DNA of 10,358 bases, taken from Planctomycetaceae bacterium. GTDB taxonomy: Bacteria; Planctomycetota; Planctomycetia; Pirellulales; Thermoguttaceae. Position numbers and translations under genes: made by a program. Below are positions 1 through 6,702 of the stretch, piece after piece; the stretch's first letter is position 1, and each line of letters starts with the position of its first letter. Location: assembly GCA_031287585.1 (NCBI GenBank), contig JAITST010000268.1, forward strand, positions 1 to 10,358. The letters are read 5' to 3'. The notes beneath the pieces were generated by a model that saw nothing but the letters and a program-made list of their open reading frames with translations, was not told the origin of the DNA and ran no database searches.

Positions 1-1104
1 TCCAAACTTTCGCCGCGTGCGTTCACGCTTGTTGAACTCCTTGTTGTAATCGCGATAATCGGGATGCTCGCGGGGCTGATGTTGCCTGCTGTGCAGTCCG
101 CACGCGAGGCGGGGCGGCGGGCTCAATGTCTCAACAATGAACGTAACGTAGCATTGGCACTGCTGACGTTTGAGAACGGTCGTAACTACTTCCCCGGCTG
201 GCGAAACTATATGAACTTCGGTTCTGTGAAAGGGCAAGCAAGTTGGGTAACACAACTCTTACCGCTAGTGGAACAAACCGCGTTGTATGAAGGTTTACGT
301 GACGGCACTTACACCGGCACTGTGCCAACGATGCCGATAATGTTATGCCCAAGTGGAAACAGTCAGGGAGTTAGCCGTGCGATAAATTACGTGGCAAATT
401 GCGGAGCGGTTGATGATTTTACTGTTGTTGATGGTTGGACTTACGATTACAACGCGTATAACGGTGTTTTCCTTGACCAGGCAGTAATGGTATCTAACAA
501 CGAATCAAAACGTATTGGTATTACCGACATCGCAGGTCTCGACGGAACAAGTAATACGTTATTACTTTCCGAAAACGCAAATCACGGATTTTGGATTTCA
601 ACAACTCTTAACGAATTTTGTTGTAAGCGTAACGGAGACGCAGACCCGCCGACTTCTCCTTCAAGTATTAACACCGGTCACGACAAAATTGAAGGTTCGA
701 TTGGTTTTTGCTGGGCGAGACAATATGAAGCGGGTTCGTGGCCTGGCGGCGACTTGACTGGTAAATCGTACCCAAAAGCGTTCATTCCGTTCCAAAGAGC
801 GTGTACATTTTCAAGTGCGAATTTCGACGACCGTGTTCCGAGATTCATTCAGTTATGTGTAAACGTTACCAACATTGAAGACTGGTACCAGACCGCACGT
901 CCATCGTCAAACCACCCCGGTACAGTAATAATCTCGTTTTGCGACGGCAGCACAAGACCGTTAAGCGATAACGTTTCTGAAAAAACGTTTGTCCAACTGA
1001 TGACAGGCAGCGACAAAAACTGCGACGCAAAAAATCAACTCAATTCCGACGGTACGCTGACAACATTTATTGGTGACGATATATTGAATATGAGCGAGTT
1101 GTAA
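1..1104 (+). CDS. DUF1559 prepilin-like protein (5' end outside window)
   Basis: The reading frame is open from the first base, so the start codon lies upstream; 367 residues are visible. It opens with a type IV prepilin-type N-terminus: a short basic stretch, then FTLVELLVVIAIIG (residues 8-21), a hydrophobic helix, and the AREAGRRAQC segment (about 34-43) typical of the planctomycete DUF1559 (SBP_bac_10-like) family. The C-terminal family signature is also present: HPG near residue 305, followed by F-x-DGS near 313-317. Family members are thought to be exported, pseudopilin-like proteins processed by a prepilin peptidase; their function is unknown and they occur in many copies per planctomycete genome. 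The residue before the expected cleavage site is Ala (PRA^FTLVE) rather than the usual Gly. The gene ends 50 bp from the convergent OleA-like gene, with no clear terminator between them. The family call is firm. Confidence 0.93.
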   Translation, partial: SKLSPRAFTLVELLVVIAIIGMLAGLMLPAVQSAREAGRRAQCLNNERNVALALLTFENGRNYFPGWRNYMNFGSVKGQASWVTQLLPLVEQTALYEGLRDGTYTGTVPTMPIMLCPSGNSQGVSRAINYVANCGAVDDFTVVDGWTYDYNAYNGVFLDQAVMVSNNESKRIGITDIAGLDGTSNTLLLSENANHGFWISTTLNEFCCKRNGDADPPTSPSSINTGHDKIEGSIGFCWARQYEAGSWPGGDLTGKSYPKAFIPFQRACTFSSANFDDRVPRFIQLCVNVTNIEDWYQTARPSSNHPGTVIISFCDGSTRPLSDNVSEKTFVQLMTGSDKNCDAKNQLNSDGTLTTFIGDDILNMSEL

Positions 1105-1154
1105 GATGGGTGGCAACATTTCTAAATTGCGCCGCAACCGCTTAAACAAAAAAC

Positions 1155-2273
1155 TCACATTCCGTTTACCTCAATAATTTTGCGTATTGTATCAGCGTCT
1201 TGCGGCAACGTTGTTATCGGTAACGTCCGTTGCCAATCCAACGCCAACATCAAAACGTTTATTCCCGAACCAATTCCCAATAACGCTACGTTGCTCTTAT
1301 CGGCAACAAATCCCGTTTCAAATCCAACCGCGGCGGCTGTTGGTAACGCGCAACTACCCGTGTTACCGAGATATTCTAACGTTGTGAAGTTATGCTTCTC
1401 GTTCAGTTGCAACGCTTCGCAAAGTAGTTGACGATGTTTCTTTCCAACTTGATGTGAGAAGAACCGGTTGATACTTTCACGTTGCCAGTTGACTTCGTTC
1501 AGGAAACGTTCAAACGTCACCGCCGCCGCTTCGACACCGCGCAACATCAACTCTTCCGAATCGGTTTGCATCAATGTTCCGCCGCCGCGACCAAGCGGGT
1601 CAGTTGCACTCATACATAGTTCGCAATGTTCCGTATTTGCGGAAACCGCACCACCGAGCAAACGGTTTCCGGTCTTGCTTAGCCGCTCGTTGACAAGCAG
1701 AACCGCCGCGCTGCCGGAGCCGATAGTCAAAGATGCGAACGCCGGTTTGACGCTGCGGCGGTCAAGTTGCATATCGGAGTTAAGCGACGCAATGGTGGTC
1801 TCCATCAATGACCGGCTGACCTCTGTTCCGACAACAATACCTGCGTCGATTTGTCCCAACTCAATTCGGTTTGCAATTTGAATCATTCCGTTAAGAATAC
1901 CAAGACAAGCGTTTGAAACATCATAGACCTCACAATTCGTCGGCAACTTCAAGCGATGATGAACAGAGCAAGCGGTAGCCGGCTCGGCGTAGTCGGAACA
2001 AACAGAAGCGTGAATAAGAGTACCAATTTTTTCGCGGCGGATTCCAACAGCGTCAATCAACCGTTCCGCAGTCCGAACGCTCTCGTCGCCGGGCAACATA
2101 TCCGCAGGAAACAAACGCCGCTCCCGAATTCCGGTCATTAACTCCAAGCGACCATAAGGAAGTTTCAACCGCTCATAAAGAGACGAAAGCCGAACTTCAA
2201 TATCAGATGTGCTAACAATCTCCGGCGGAAAACTATAGCCAAAACCTTCAACGCAAACTTTGTTGTAAATCAT
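1155..2273 (-). CDS. OleA-like thiolase-superfamily ketosynthase (KAS III type)
   Basis: This 372-residue protein has the KAS III/OleA layout. The nucleophile Cys123 sits in DVSNACLGILNG, the catalytic His274 in FFSHQVGKKH and Asn304 in YLGNTGS, and a C-terminal GIGSGIN motif is present. It also has Glu97 in DYAEPATA. From memory, its spacing to Cys123 matches the special glutamate of Xanthomonas OleA (Glu117/Cys143 in the tagged numbering), which sets OleA apart from FabH. OleA condenses two fatty acyl-CoA molecules, without decarboxylation, to a beta-keto acid for long-chain olefin or ketone synthesis. The last ~24 residues after the core are an extra tail. No oleB, oleC or oleD lies beside it, so an olefin role is only inferred; a different acyl condensation is possible. 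No Shine-Dalgarno sequence precedes the ATG. A TATAAC at 2290-2285 could be a -10 element giving a very short leader. Confidence 0.85.
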   Translation of the reverse strand: MIYNKVCVEGFGYSFPPEIVSTSDIEVRLSSLYERLKLPYGRLELMTGIRERRLFPADMLPGDESVRTAERLIDAVGIRREKIGTLIHASVCSDYAEPATACSVHHRLKLPTNCEVYDVSNACLGILNGMIQIANRIELGQIDAGIVVGTEVSRSLMETTIASLNSDMQLDRRSVKPAFASLTIGSGSAAVLLVNERLSKTGNRLLGGAVSANTEHCELCMSATDPLGRGGGTLMQTDSEELMLRGVEAAAVTFERFLNEVNWQRESINRFFSHQVGKKHRQLLCEALQLNEKHNFTTLEYLGNTGSCALPTAAAVGFETGFVADKSNVALLGIGSGINVLMLALDWQRTLPITTLPQDADTIRKIIEVNGM

Positions 2274-2341
2274 AGGAGTAAAAAGTTATAGACCATACGT
2301 ACAACATCTGACGCTATCCGTCAATCCGAATTTTTGCATAG

Positions 2342-2758
2342 TCATTTGTTATACGTTTCCGGTCGTGCCAATTCTGGTATTTTCGTCAAACAAAACTCGT
2401 AAACATTTTTGGCTTTCTCGATTGCCGCCTTTGTAGTGTTTTCGTCAATTTCAAGTTCGTTTGGATAGCGGCTCACAACGCCTTATTTACTTAACGCGGT
2501 ACAAAAAGGAACAATCGCATTGAAAGAATCGTCAATGTCAATACACAATTGTACCAACATCCGAAGGTTATGAATTTTTGGCGGATTGTAATCTTTATAA
2601 ACCAAGAATCCTTTTAATGATTTTTCAACGCATTGTTGACAGTGAAAACACGATATTTCTATTTGTTTAGGATACAAATCTTCAAACAAGTGCTTTGCCG
2701 AAATCAAGTCGTTACTCGAATGTTGAAACCATTCTTTTATTAAGTCAATGTCGCTCAT
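2342..2758 (-). pseudogene. HEPN-domain protein interrupted by an in-frame ochre codon
   Basis: The start is set at ATG 2758, because AAGGAG lies 9 bases upstream; an earlier in-frame ATG at 2776 sits in front of that site. Residues 1-91 show the PF05168-type HEPN pattern: EWFQHSSNDL, then CFHCQQCVEKSLKGFLVYK, then PPKIHNL. Codon 92 is TAA (2485-2483). The same frame then stays open for 46 codons to a TGA at 2344-2342. That stretch encodes the expected C-terminal helix (SRYPNELEIDENTTKAAIEK onward), including the RYP motif common in this family. One base change from a Tyr codon explains the stop. No Rx4-6H ribonuclease motif is visible. The gene overlaps the MNT gene by 14 bases. HEPN partners of MNT enzymes are toxin-like or scaffold subunits. 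The product here is either a 91-residue fragment or made only by stop readthrough. Confidence 0.85.
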
Positions 2759-3071
2759 ATAATAACACTCCTTCATTTGTTACCGTTTTTTCAAGCGTCG
2801 GCTGCGTACTTCGGTATTCAAAACGATTTTTGTAATTCGCCAGTACATCGGTTGCTTTACGAACATCCGTCTTGAATAAGTTCCTCTCAATTACATCCAT
2901 CGCCTCCATTGGTTTTAACGGCGAGTCATCTTTCAGCACCACATAAAAATCGTAATCGCTGTCAGCATTTGGCGTACCGTAAGCATACGAGCCGAATAAA
3001 TATAGTTTTTCACATTCGACACTGTTGATTATGACGTCTTTAATTGCCAGTATTTCATCATTTATAGTCAT
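2745..3071 (-). CDS. MNT-type minimal nucleotidyltransferase, HEPN partner
   Basis: This 108-residue protein has the DNA polymerase-beta-type nucleotidyltransferase signature: GSYAYG at residues 27-32 and SDYDFYV at 38-44, giving metal ligands Asp39 and Asp41, with a likely third carboxylate at Asp75 (KATDV). The start is placed at ATG 3071, which has GGAG 6 bases upstream. The frame also has an ATG at 3083, and a TTG at 3107 that is an unlikely start. In characterised HEPN/MNT pairs the MNT protein acts as an antitoxin, in some cases by adding AMP to the HEPN partner. Here it is the first gene of the pair and overlaps the HEPN frame by 14 bases, as expected for translational coupling. Since the partner is interrupted, this gene may be a leftover. 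The family is clear; activity is inferred. Confidence 0.87.
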   Translation of the reverse strand: MTINDEILAIKDVIINSVECEKLYLFGSYAYGTPNADSDYDFYVVLKDDSPLKPMEAMDVIERNLFKTDVRKATDVLANYKNRFEYRSTQPTLEKTVTNEGVLLYERH

Positions 3072-3131
3072 ATTTTTCTCCATTACGTTTTCTCTCAACA
3101 AACGCAAACATCACTCCGACAAACCGGAGAA

Positions 3132-3160
3132 ATGATAAACTAATTCAGAGTACAAGTCAA
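3132..3160 (-). promoter_or_regulatory. Sigma-70-like promoter of the MNT/HEPN pair, with inverted repeat at the start site
   Basis: On the minus strand, TTGACT (3160-3155) is followed after exactly 17 bases by TATCAT (3137-3132); each is 5 of 6 to the consensus. Transcription would start near 3125. A small inverted repeat, CTCCG/CGGAG with a 6-base gap (3114-3129), sits exactly there and could be an operator or a 5' hairpin. Autoregulation is an inference from how such gene pairs usually behave. Confidence 0.55.
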
Positions 3161-3387
3161 GTATACCTTGTATTTATTATTCAATCAGGGTGTGTAAATT
3201 TTTTTTCAGGGGGGTGGTAGTAATTTAGGAAAATATATGTATAATTTGCGGTGATTTTATATTGGGCTGTGTTTTGGGGGATTTTGACCTCAAATCCGGT
3301 TGCGATTATTCGGAACGATGACGCATGCGACGTGGTGTTGTGTTGATGTTGTTGTTCGCGTTTCATATCTTACTGAAAGTCGATTTT
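3161..3387. other. Divergent intergenic region between MNT and the DksA-like gene
   Basis: No gene is supported here. On the plus strand a perfect TATAAT occurs at 3240-3245 but has no good -35 partner at 16-18 bases, and a TTGACC at 3284-3289 has only weak -10 candidates. Either could drive the DksA-like gene. A run of eight T at 3199-3206, followed by G-rich sequence, is the only other notable feature. Confidence 0.35.
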
Positions 3388-4188
3388 ATGGCAACACAGA
3401 AAAAAAAGTTGGCAAAGGCAGCGAAGACAGCGAAGAAAGTCGTGAAAAAGTCCGCTAGTGCGGCTACGAAGAAAAAAGTTACAACTAAAAGTAACGCCAA
3501 GAAGACAGTGAGGGCTGCGAAAAAAACGGTAAAAACCGTGAAGAAGGCAGTCAAAAAAACTGTCAAAAAGGTTGTGAAGAAAAAAGTTGTCACGGCAGTT
3601 AAAAAGAAATCAACATCGGTCGTGAAGGCGAAATCAGCAAAGCCGTCCGTTACCGCGACAAAATCCAAGAAACCGCAACCAGTCACGTCACGTACTGTTA
3701 AACCAGTCGTGAAGCCGACGAAGCCGATTCGTCCAGCAGTTGCGAAACCATCGGTAAAATCGGCTACACCGACAATACCGGGAGTACGAGAGACGGTTCA
3801 GGTGAAACAAACCGTTTCAGAACACAAGAAGCAACTTGAAGGGTTGCGTCAATCGTTGCTCAAACGGCGTGACGACATTAAGCAGTTTCTTGAATCGGAA
3901 ACGGGGATTGGTGATCGCGGCATTGCGACAGGCGACATCGCTGATATGGCGGTTGCGTATTCGGAAGCGGAAAAGTCGTATCAGTTTGTCGAGACCAAGA
4001 GCCGTGAACTGAAGGAAATCGAACGCGCGATTCAGCGCATGGAAGAAGGCGGTTACGGCATTTGCGAAAAGTGCGGCGGTGAAATTCCTGTAATGCGGCT
4101 TGAAGTTTTGCCGTTCACGTCGAAGTGCGTTCGATGTGTTGAAGCAGAAGAGCGGGCAAGGCAAACGGGTTATATGTTCGACGACTGA
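3388..4188 (+). CDS. DksA/TraR C4 zinc-finger protein with histone-H1-like N-terminal tail
   Basis: The protein is 266 residues from ATG 3388. An ATG at 3325 would add an implausible hydrophobic leader to a DNA/RNA polymerase-type protein. Residues 1-135 contain no Asp or Glu, about 41 Lys and 4 Arg, and degenerate KKxVK repeats (about 39-74); then comes a Pro/Lys linker (about 95-133). This resembles histone H1 or other bacterial H1-like proteins. Residues ~138-222 form a coiled coil with a turn at GDIADMA (182-188), where Asp183 and Asp186 keep the DxxD spacing of the E. coli DksA tip (Asp71/Asp74). The zinc finger follows, with Cys226/Cys229 and Cys247/Cys250 (C-x2-C-x17-C-x2-C). DksA family proteins bind the RNA polymerase secondary channel and alter initiation. 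The tail suggests that this one also binds nucleic acid non-specifically. It stands alone and ends in a terminator. The family is certain; the role of the tail is inferred. Confidence 0.9.
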   Translation: MATQKKKLAKAAKTAKKVVKKSASAATKKKVTTKSNAKKTVRAAKKTVKTVKKAVKKTVKKVVKKKVVTAVKKKSTSVVKAKSAKPSVTATKSKKPQPVTSRTVKPVVKPTKPIRPAVAKPSVKSATPTIPGVRETVQVKQTVSEHKKQLEGLRQSLLKRRDDIKQFLESETGIGDRGIATGDIADMAVAYSEAEKSYQFVETKSRELKEIERAIQRMEEGGYGICEKCGGEIPVMRLEVLPFTSKCVRCVEAEERARQTGYMFDD

Positions 4189-4220
4189 TTTTGTTTGAAC
4201 TGTGATTCTACGAACTTTTA

Positions 4221-4256
4221 GGGGCGTACTTGCTTGTACGCCCCGTTTTGTTTTTT
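4221..4256 (+). terminator. Intrinsic terminator of the DksA-like gene
   Basis: A perfect 9-bp stem (GGGGCGTAC at 4221-4229 with GTACGCCCC at 4236-4244) and a 6-base loop are followed by GTTTTGTTTTTT. It starts 33 bases after the stop codon. On the opposite strand the stem is followed by A-rich rather than T-rich sequence, so it should work mainly for the plus-strand gene. Confidence 0.9.
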
Positions 4257-4273
4257 GGCTGACAACGCATCAA

Positions 4274-5539
4274 CTACCGCCGATACATAATATCCTTCTG
4301 TGCCTGCGTTGCGTCAATCAGAACCCGGTCTTTCGGATTCCACTTCACGACTGATTGCGTGCGGACGGCAATATCCGACAGATGACTGATAATGTCGCTG
4401 CGGACAGCATCTTTCAGGTTGGAAATCGGCGTTACCTTGTTTTTCACACCGAGGACGAAATCCGTGCAGTGCTTGTGATGTGTTGCACCGCCCCAGCCGC
4501 CGCCTTTCGGCAAATCCAGTGCCTCTTCCTTGACGGGTACTTGAAGCAGTTCCGGTTTGCTCGCTTCGATACCGCCGCGCCGGACTTGAATCCAGTCGCC
4601 GCTTTCACCGATGAATCTTGTCCGGTCGCCGCCGGTCTTAAACACCAAATCGACTTCGCCGAGTTTGATGTTCATATTCCAACTATGCACCGTGTTGCAC
4701 AACTCGTCGTATTTGATTGTGCCGGTGCCTTCGACCGTAACGGTTCCCGACAGGTCGGCATCGCTGCCCCAAACCATAATGTCGAGCGGATGCGCGCCCC
4801 AGCCGCCGAGATAGCCGATACTGTAATCGTAAATCATATACGTTCCGTCCGGCTTGCATCGGTCGGCAGTATAAGGACGAACCAGCGTCGGACCGTTCCA
4901 GAGTTGGTATCCTTTTTCGCCCAAATCCGCCGGAATCGGGGCTTCGGCAAGTGAACCGCCGCCGTGTCCGTTCGGAGCATCGACTTCGATTTTCACCACT
5001 TTGCCGACGACACCTTGACGGACTAACGCACAACCTTTCCAGCAGTGTTCCTGACTGCGCTGCTGCGTGCCGTATTGGAACTGTTGAGCGTTGTCGGCAA
5101 ACACTTTTTCGATTTGCAGAATCTGCGATAACGTCAAGCCGAGCGGCTTTTCAACGTAAGCCCCTTTCTTTGCTTTGGCAGCGGCAATCGCCAACGGAAC
5201 GTGCCAATGATCTGGCGTTGCAATCACAACGCAATCAATGTCGGCGCGGTCAATCAGTTCATACGGATCGGCGTAATCCTTTCCTTTGCACGCTTTGGCG
5301 TATCCTTCGCGGCGGCTTTTGAAGCAGTCGGAGGTTGCAACGCTTTGGGCTTCTTTAACCGCCTGCATTGCCTTGAACAAACCGCCGCCTTCGTTACCGA
5401 CACCGATGTGTCCGACGGTGATTCGCTCACTGGGAACAACGGCACCGTCTTGTCCGAGAACGGAAGACGGAACCACAAACGGCGACGCAACAGCAACAGA
5501 CGCTTGCAAAAAAGTACGACGTGAAAAATTCTTTGTCAT
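4274..5539 (-). CDS. Gfo/Idh/MocA family oxidoreductase with Tat signal
   Basis: The start is placed at ATG 5539, giving 421 residues: GGAG lies 6 bases upstream and a twin-arginine signal follows at once (SRRTFLQAS, residues 6-14, then a hydrophobic stretch to about residue 29). The frame is open further upstream from a GTG, but that part has no signal and overlaps the promoter. The NAD(P)-binding Rossmann loop is GVGNEG (46-51). Family marks are PDHWHVPLA (109-117), EKPLG (130-134) and GGWGAHPLDIM (245-255), whose His250 and Asp253 are in the usual catalytic position. Such enzymes oxidise or reduce sugars or sugar derivatives. Tat export implies folding with cofactor before transport to the periplasm. 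The adjacent ThuA gene supports a sugar or glycoside substrate, which cannot be named from sequence. The gene converges on the DksA-like gene. Confidence 0.93.
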   Translation of the reverse strand: MTKNFSRRTFLQASVAVASPFVVPSSVLGQDGAVVPSERITVGHIGVGNEGGGLFKAMQAVKEAQSVATSDCFKSRREGYAKACKGKDYADPYELIDRADIDCVVIATPDHWHVPLAIAAAKAKKGAYVEKPLGLTLSQILQIEKVFADNAQQFQYGTQQRSQEHCWKGCALVRQGVVGKVVKIEVDAPNGHGGGSLAEAPIPADLGEKGYQLWNGPTLVRPYTADRCKPDGTYMIYDYSIGYLGGWGAHPLDIMVWGSDADLSGTVTVEGTGTIKYDELCNTVHSWNMNIKLGEVDLVFKTGGDRTRFIGESGDWIQVRRGGIEASKPELLQVPVKEEALDLPKGGGWGGATHHKHCTDFVLGVKNKVTPISNLKDAVRSDIISHLSDIAVRTQSVVKWNPKDRVLIDATQAQKDIMYRR

Positions 5540-5600
5540 AGTGAACTCCATAGTTAAAAAAGTGTAAAAACGAACAGTAAAAACACTAGACCTGCTCACG

Positions 5601-5683
5601 AACATGTCCAATGAACGAGTGTCATTATACACTCTTACCTGTTCCCTGTCGTTCAATATATGGTACGTGTAAGATTTTACACA
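5601..5683 (-). promoter_or_regulatory. Promoter and putative operator region of the Gfo/Idh/MocA gene
   Basis: On the minus strand the -10 is TATAAT (5629-5624), with ACGACA 17 bases upstream (5652-5647). The expected start near 5617 leaves a leader of about 78 bases. Around it are four blocks also found, at identical distances, before the ThuA gene: TGTGTAAAAT (5683-5674), TGAACGACA (5655-5647), CGTT (5617-5614) and TGGACATGTT (5610-5601). TGAACGA and TCGTTCA (5618-5612) form an inverted repeat flanking the core promoter. A smaller inverted repeat, GTGTAA/TTACAC, lies at 5667-5682. Confidence 0.65.
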
Positions 5684-5704
5684 TGTCACAATATCTTAAC
5701 ATTT

Positions 5705-6472
5705 TCAGTATTTCTGCGAAACGCCCCACTGAATTCCTTGTAACAGCAGTTTAGAGAGATTTTCGTTGCGATATGATTTTTTGTCATGTCCGAGTAGAAT
5801 AGTGAACACCGGACTTTTTCCATAACGGTGAACCCACGCTATTTGTTTGGATGCCGCAGGATTTTCTGTCGTCAGTAGAACGTGGACATCAGAACGGACG
5901 TAAACATTTTTGTACGCCTCGTCGATGATAGTAAAACCTGACTGTCCCTTTGTAATAGGATGATTCTTGTCCGCAATGTCGATTTTTAATTCGAGATCAT
6001 GCTTGTAATCTGATTTTCCCCGAATTTTTCCATCAATTTCCGTCTCTTTGAGAAGATAAATACCACCGGCGATTTTACAATACTCCGCCGCCCAGTCTGA
6101 ATAGCCGCCGAGACTATGGTGAAATACGATAAGTGGTATTCCGGGATCAACAAGCAGTGAAGCGAATGTTTCACATTGTTTTTGTGTTACCGGAAACCGG
6201 TTCATATCGTAACTTACGACAGCATCGTATTGTTTTTCTAGCCCTGGAGCGAGCCGGTCCATATCATCTGGTATTTTCGCCTTATCATAACTTATGCCGG
6301 GCATTTTATCGAACATAGCATAAAAATTGGCTTCATCAAAACCGTGACCGCCAGCCAAAATTAGTATCTTGAGCGGTGTTTTTTCCTCCGCACAAAGTCT
6401 TTCGGTAGAAAAACGGATTTGAAAAAACAGGGCGGCAACGAAAAGTAGTGGCAATAAAAAGGTTTGTCTCAT
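5705..6472 (-). CDS. Exported ThuA-domain protein
   Basis: This 255-residue protein has an N-terminal signal sequence (hydrophobic residues ~4-19, cleavage perhaps near 28). The ThuA-like, class I glutamine amidotransferase-type fold is marked by ILILAGGHGF (36-45), a loop with VFHHSLGGYSDW (116-127), KNHPITKG (169-176), DEAY (184-187) and WVHRYGKSPVFTILLGHD (213-230). The family was named from rhizobial trehalose/maltitol utilisation, and ThuA/ThuB-type genes take part in metabolism of 3-keto disaccharides; in planctomycetes many ThuA proteins are exported. ThuB belongs to the Gfo/Idh/MocA family, so the oxidoreductase gene just downstream makes functional pairing likely. The 165-base gap between them holds a promoter of its own. 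No Shine-Dalgarno sequence precedes the ATG. No active-site assignment is made. Confidence 0.88.
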   Translation of the reverse strand: MRQTFLLPLLFVAALFFQIRFSTERLCAEEKTPLKILILAGGHGFDEANFYAMFDKMPGISYDKAKIPDDMDRLAPGLEKQYDAVVSYDMNRFPVTQKQCETFASLLVDPGIPLIVFHHSLGGYSDWAAEYCKIAGGIYLLKETEIDGKIRGKSDYKHDLELKIDIADKNHPITKGQSGFTIIDEAYKNVYVRSDVHVLLTTENPAASKQIAWVHRYGKSPVFTILLGHDKKSYRNENLSKLLLQGIQWGVSQKY

Positions 6473-6557
6473 TGGTATTAAGTAGGTGTTAGTGGTGAAG
6501 GTTTGCGGAATAACAAAAGATGATTACACTTATCACGTTTTATTAGATTAAACTGAT

Positions 6558-6640
6558 AACGTGTTCATTCAACGGGCGGTATTATACACCAAAATTTATT
6601 CCGTATCGTTCATTATTTATCACTTGCGTAATTTTACACA
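6558..6640 (-). promoter_or_regulatory. Promoter and putative operator region of the ThuA gene
   Basis: On the minus strand a TATAAT (6586-6581) has a weak -35 (ACGATA, 6609-6604) 17 bases upstream. The likely start near 6574 gives a leader of about 100 bases. The blocks TGTGTAAAAT (6640-6631), TGAACGATA (6612-6604), CGTT (6574-6571) and TGAACACGTT (6567-6558) match those of the oxidoreductase promoter at the same spacing. The poor -35 suggests that an activator may be needed, or that the shared blocks are regulator sites. An imperfect repeat CACGTT/AACGTG (6534-6563) lies in the leader. Confidence 0.62.
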
Positions 6641-6702
6641 ACATCATCGCGGTTCATCAACAGGATTTTTTATTTCCACTTACATTTTGAGTGTCTTACT
6701 CA

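Noticed and set aside
3191..3245. TGTGTAAATT followed by TATAAT, as a third copy of the twin promoter
   Set aside because: The distance differs from the 54 bases of the other two, and the TGAACGA, CGTT and TGRACAYGTT blocks are missing.
3325..3387. N-terminal extension of the DksA-like protein giving a hydrophobic, signal-like leader
   Set aside because: A membrane leader makes no sense before a polymerase-binding protein, and ATG 3388 directly precedes the lysine-rich tail.
3363..3686. Phe/Val/Ala-rich minus-strand frame opposite the lysine-rich tail
   Set aside because: Its hydrophobic look comes from reading AAA/AAG-rich DNA backwards; no start signal or domain supports it.
4355..4954. 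Long plus-strand open frame (199 codons) opposite the oxidoreductase gene
   Set aside because: It is the antisense shadow of a well-supported Gfo/Idh/MocA gene and shows no family motif of its own.
5540..5689. Upstream extension of the oxidoreductase frame (GTG at 5689)
   Set aside because: It covers the promoter and operator blocks, and the Tat signal begins at the ATG at 5539 with a good ribosome binding site.
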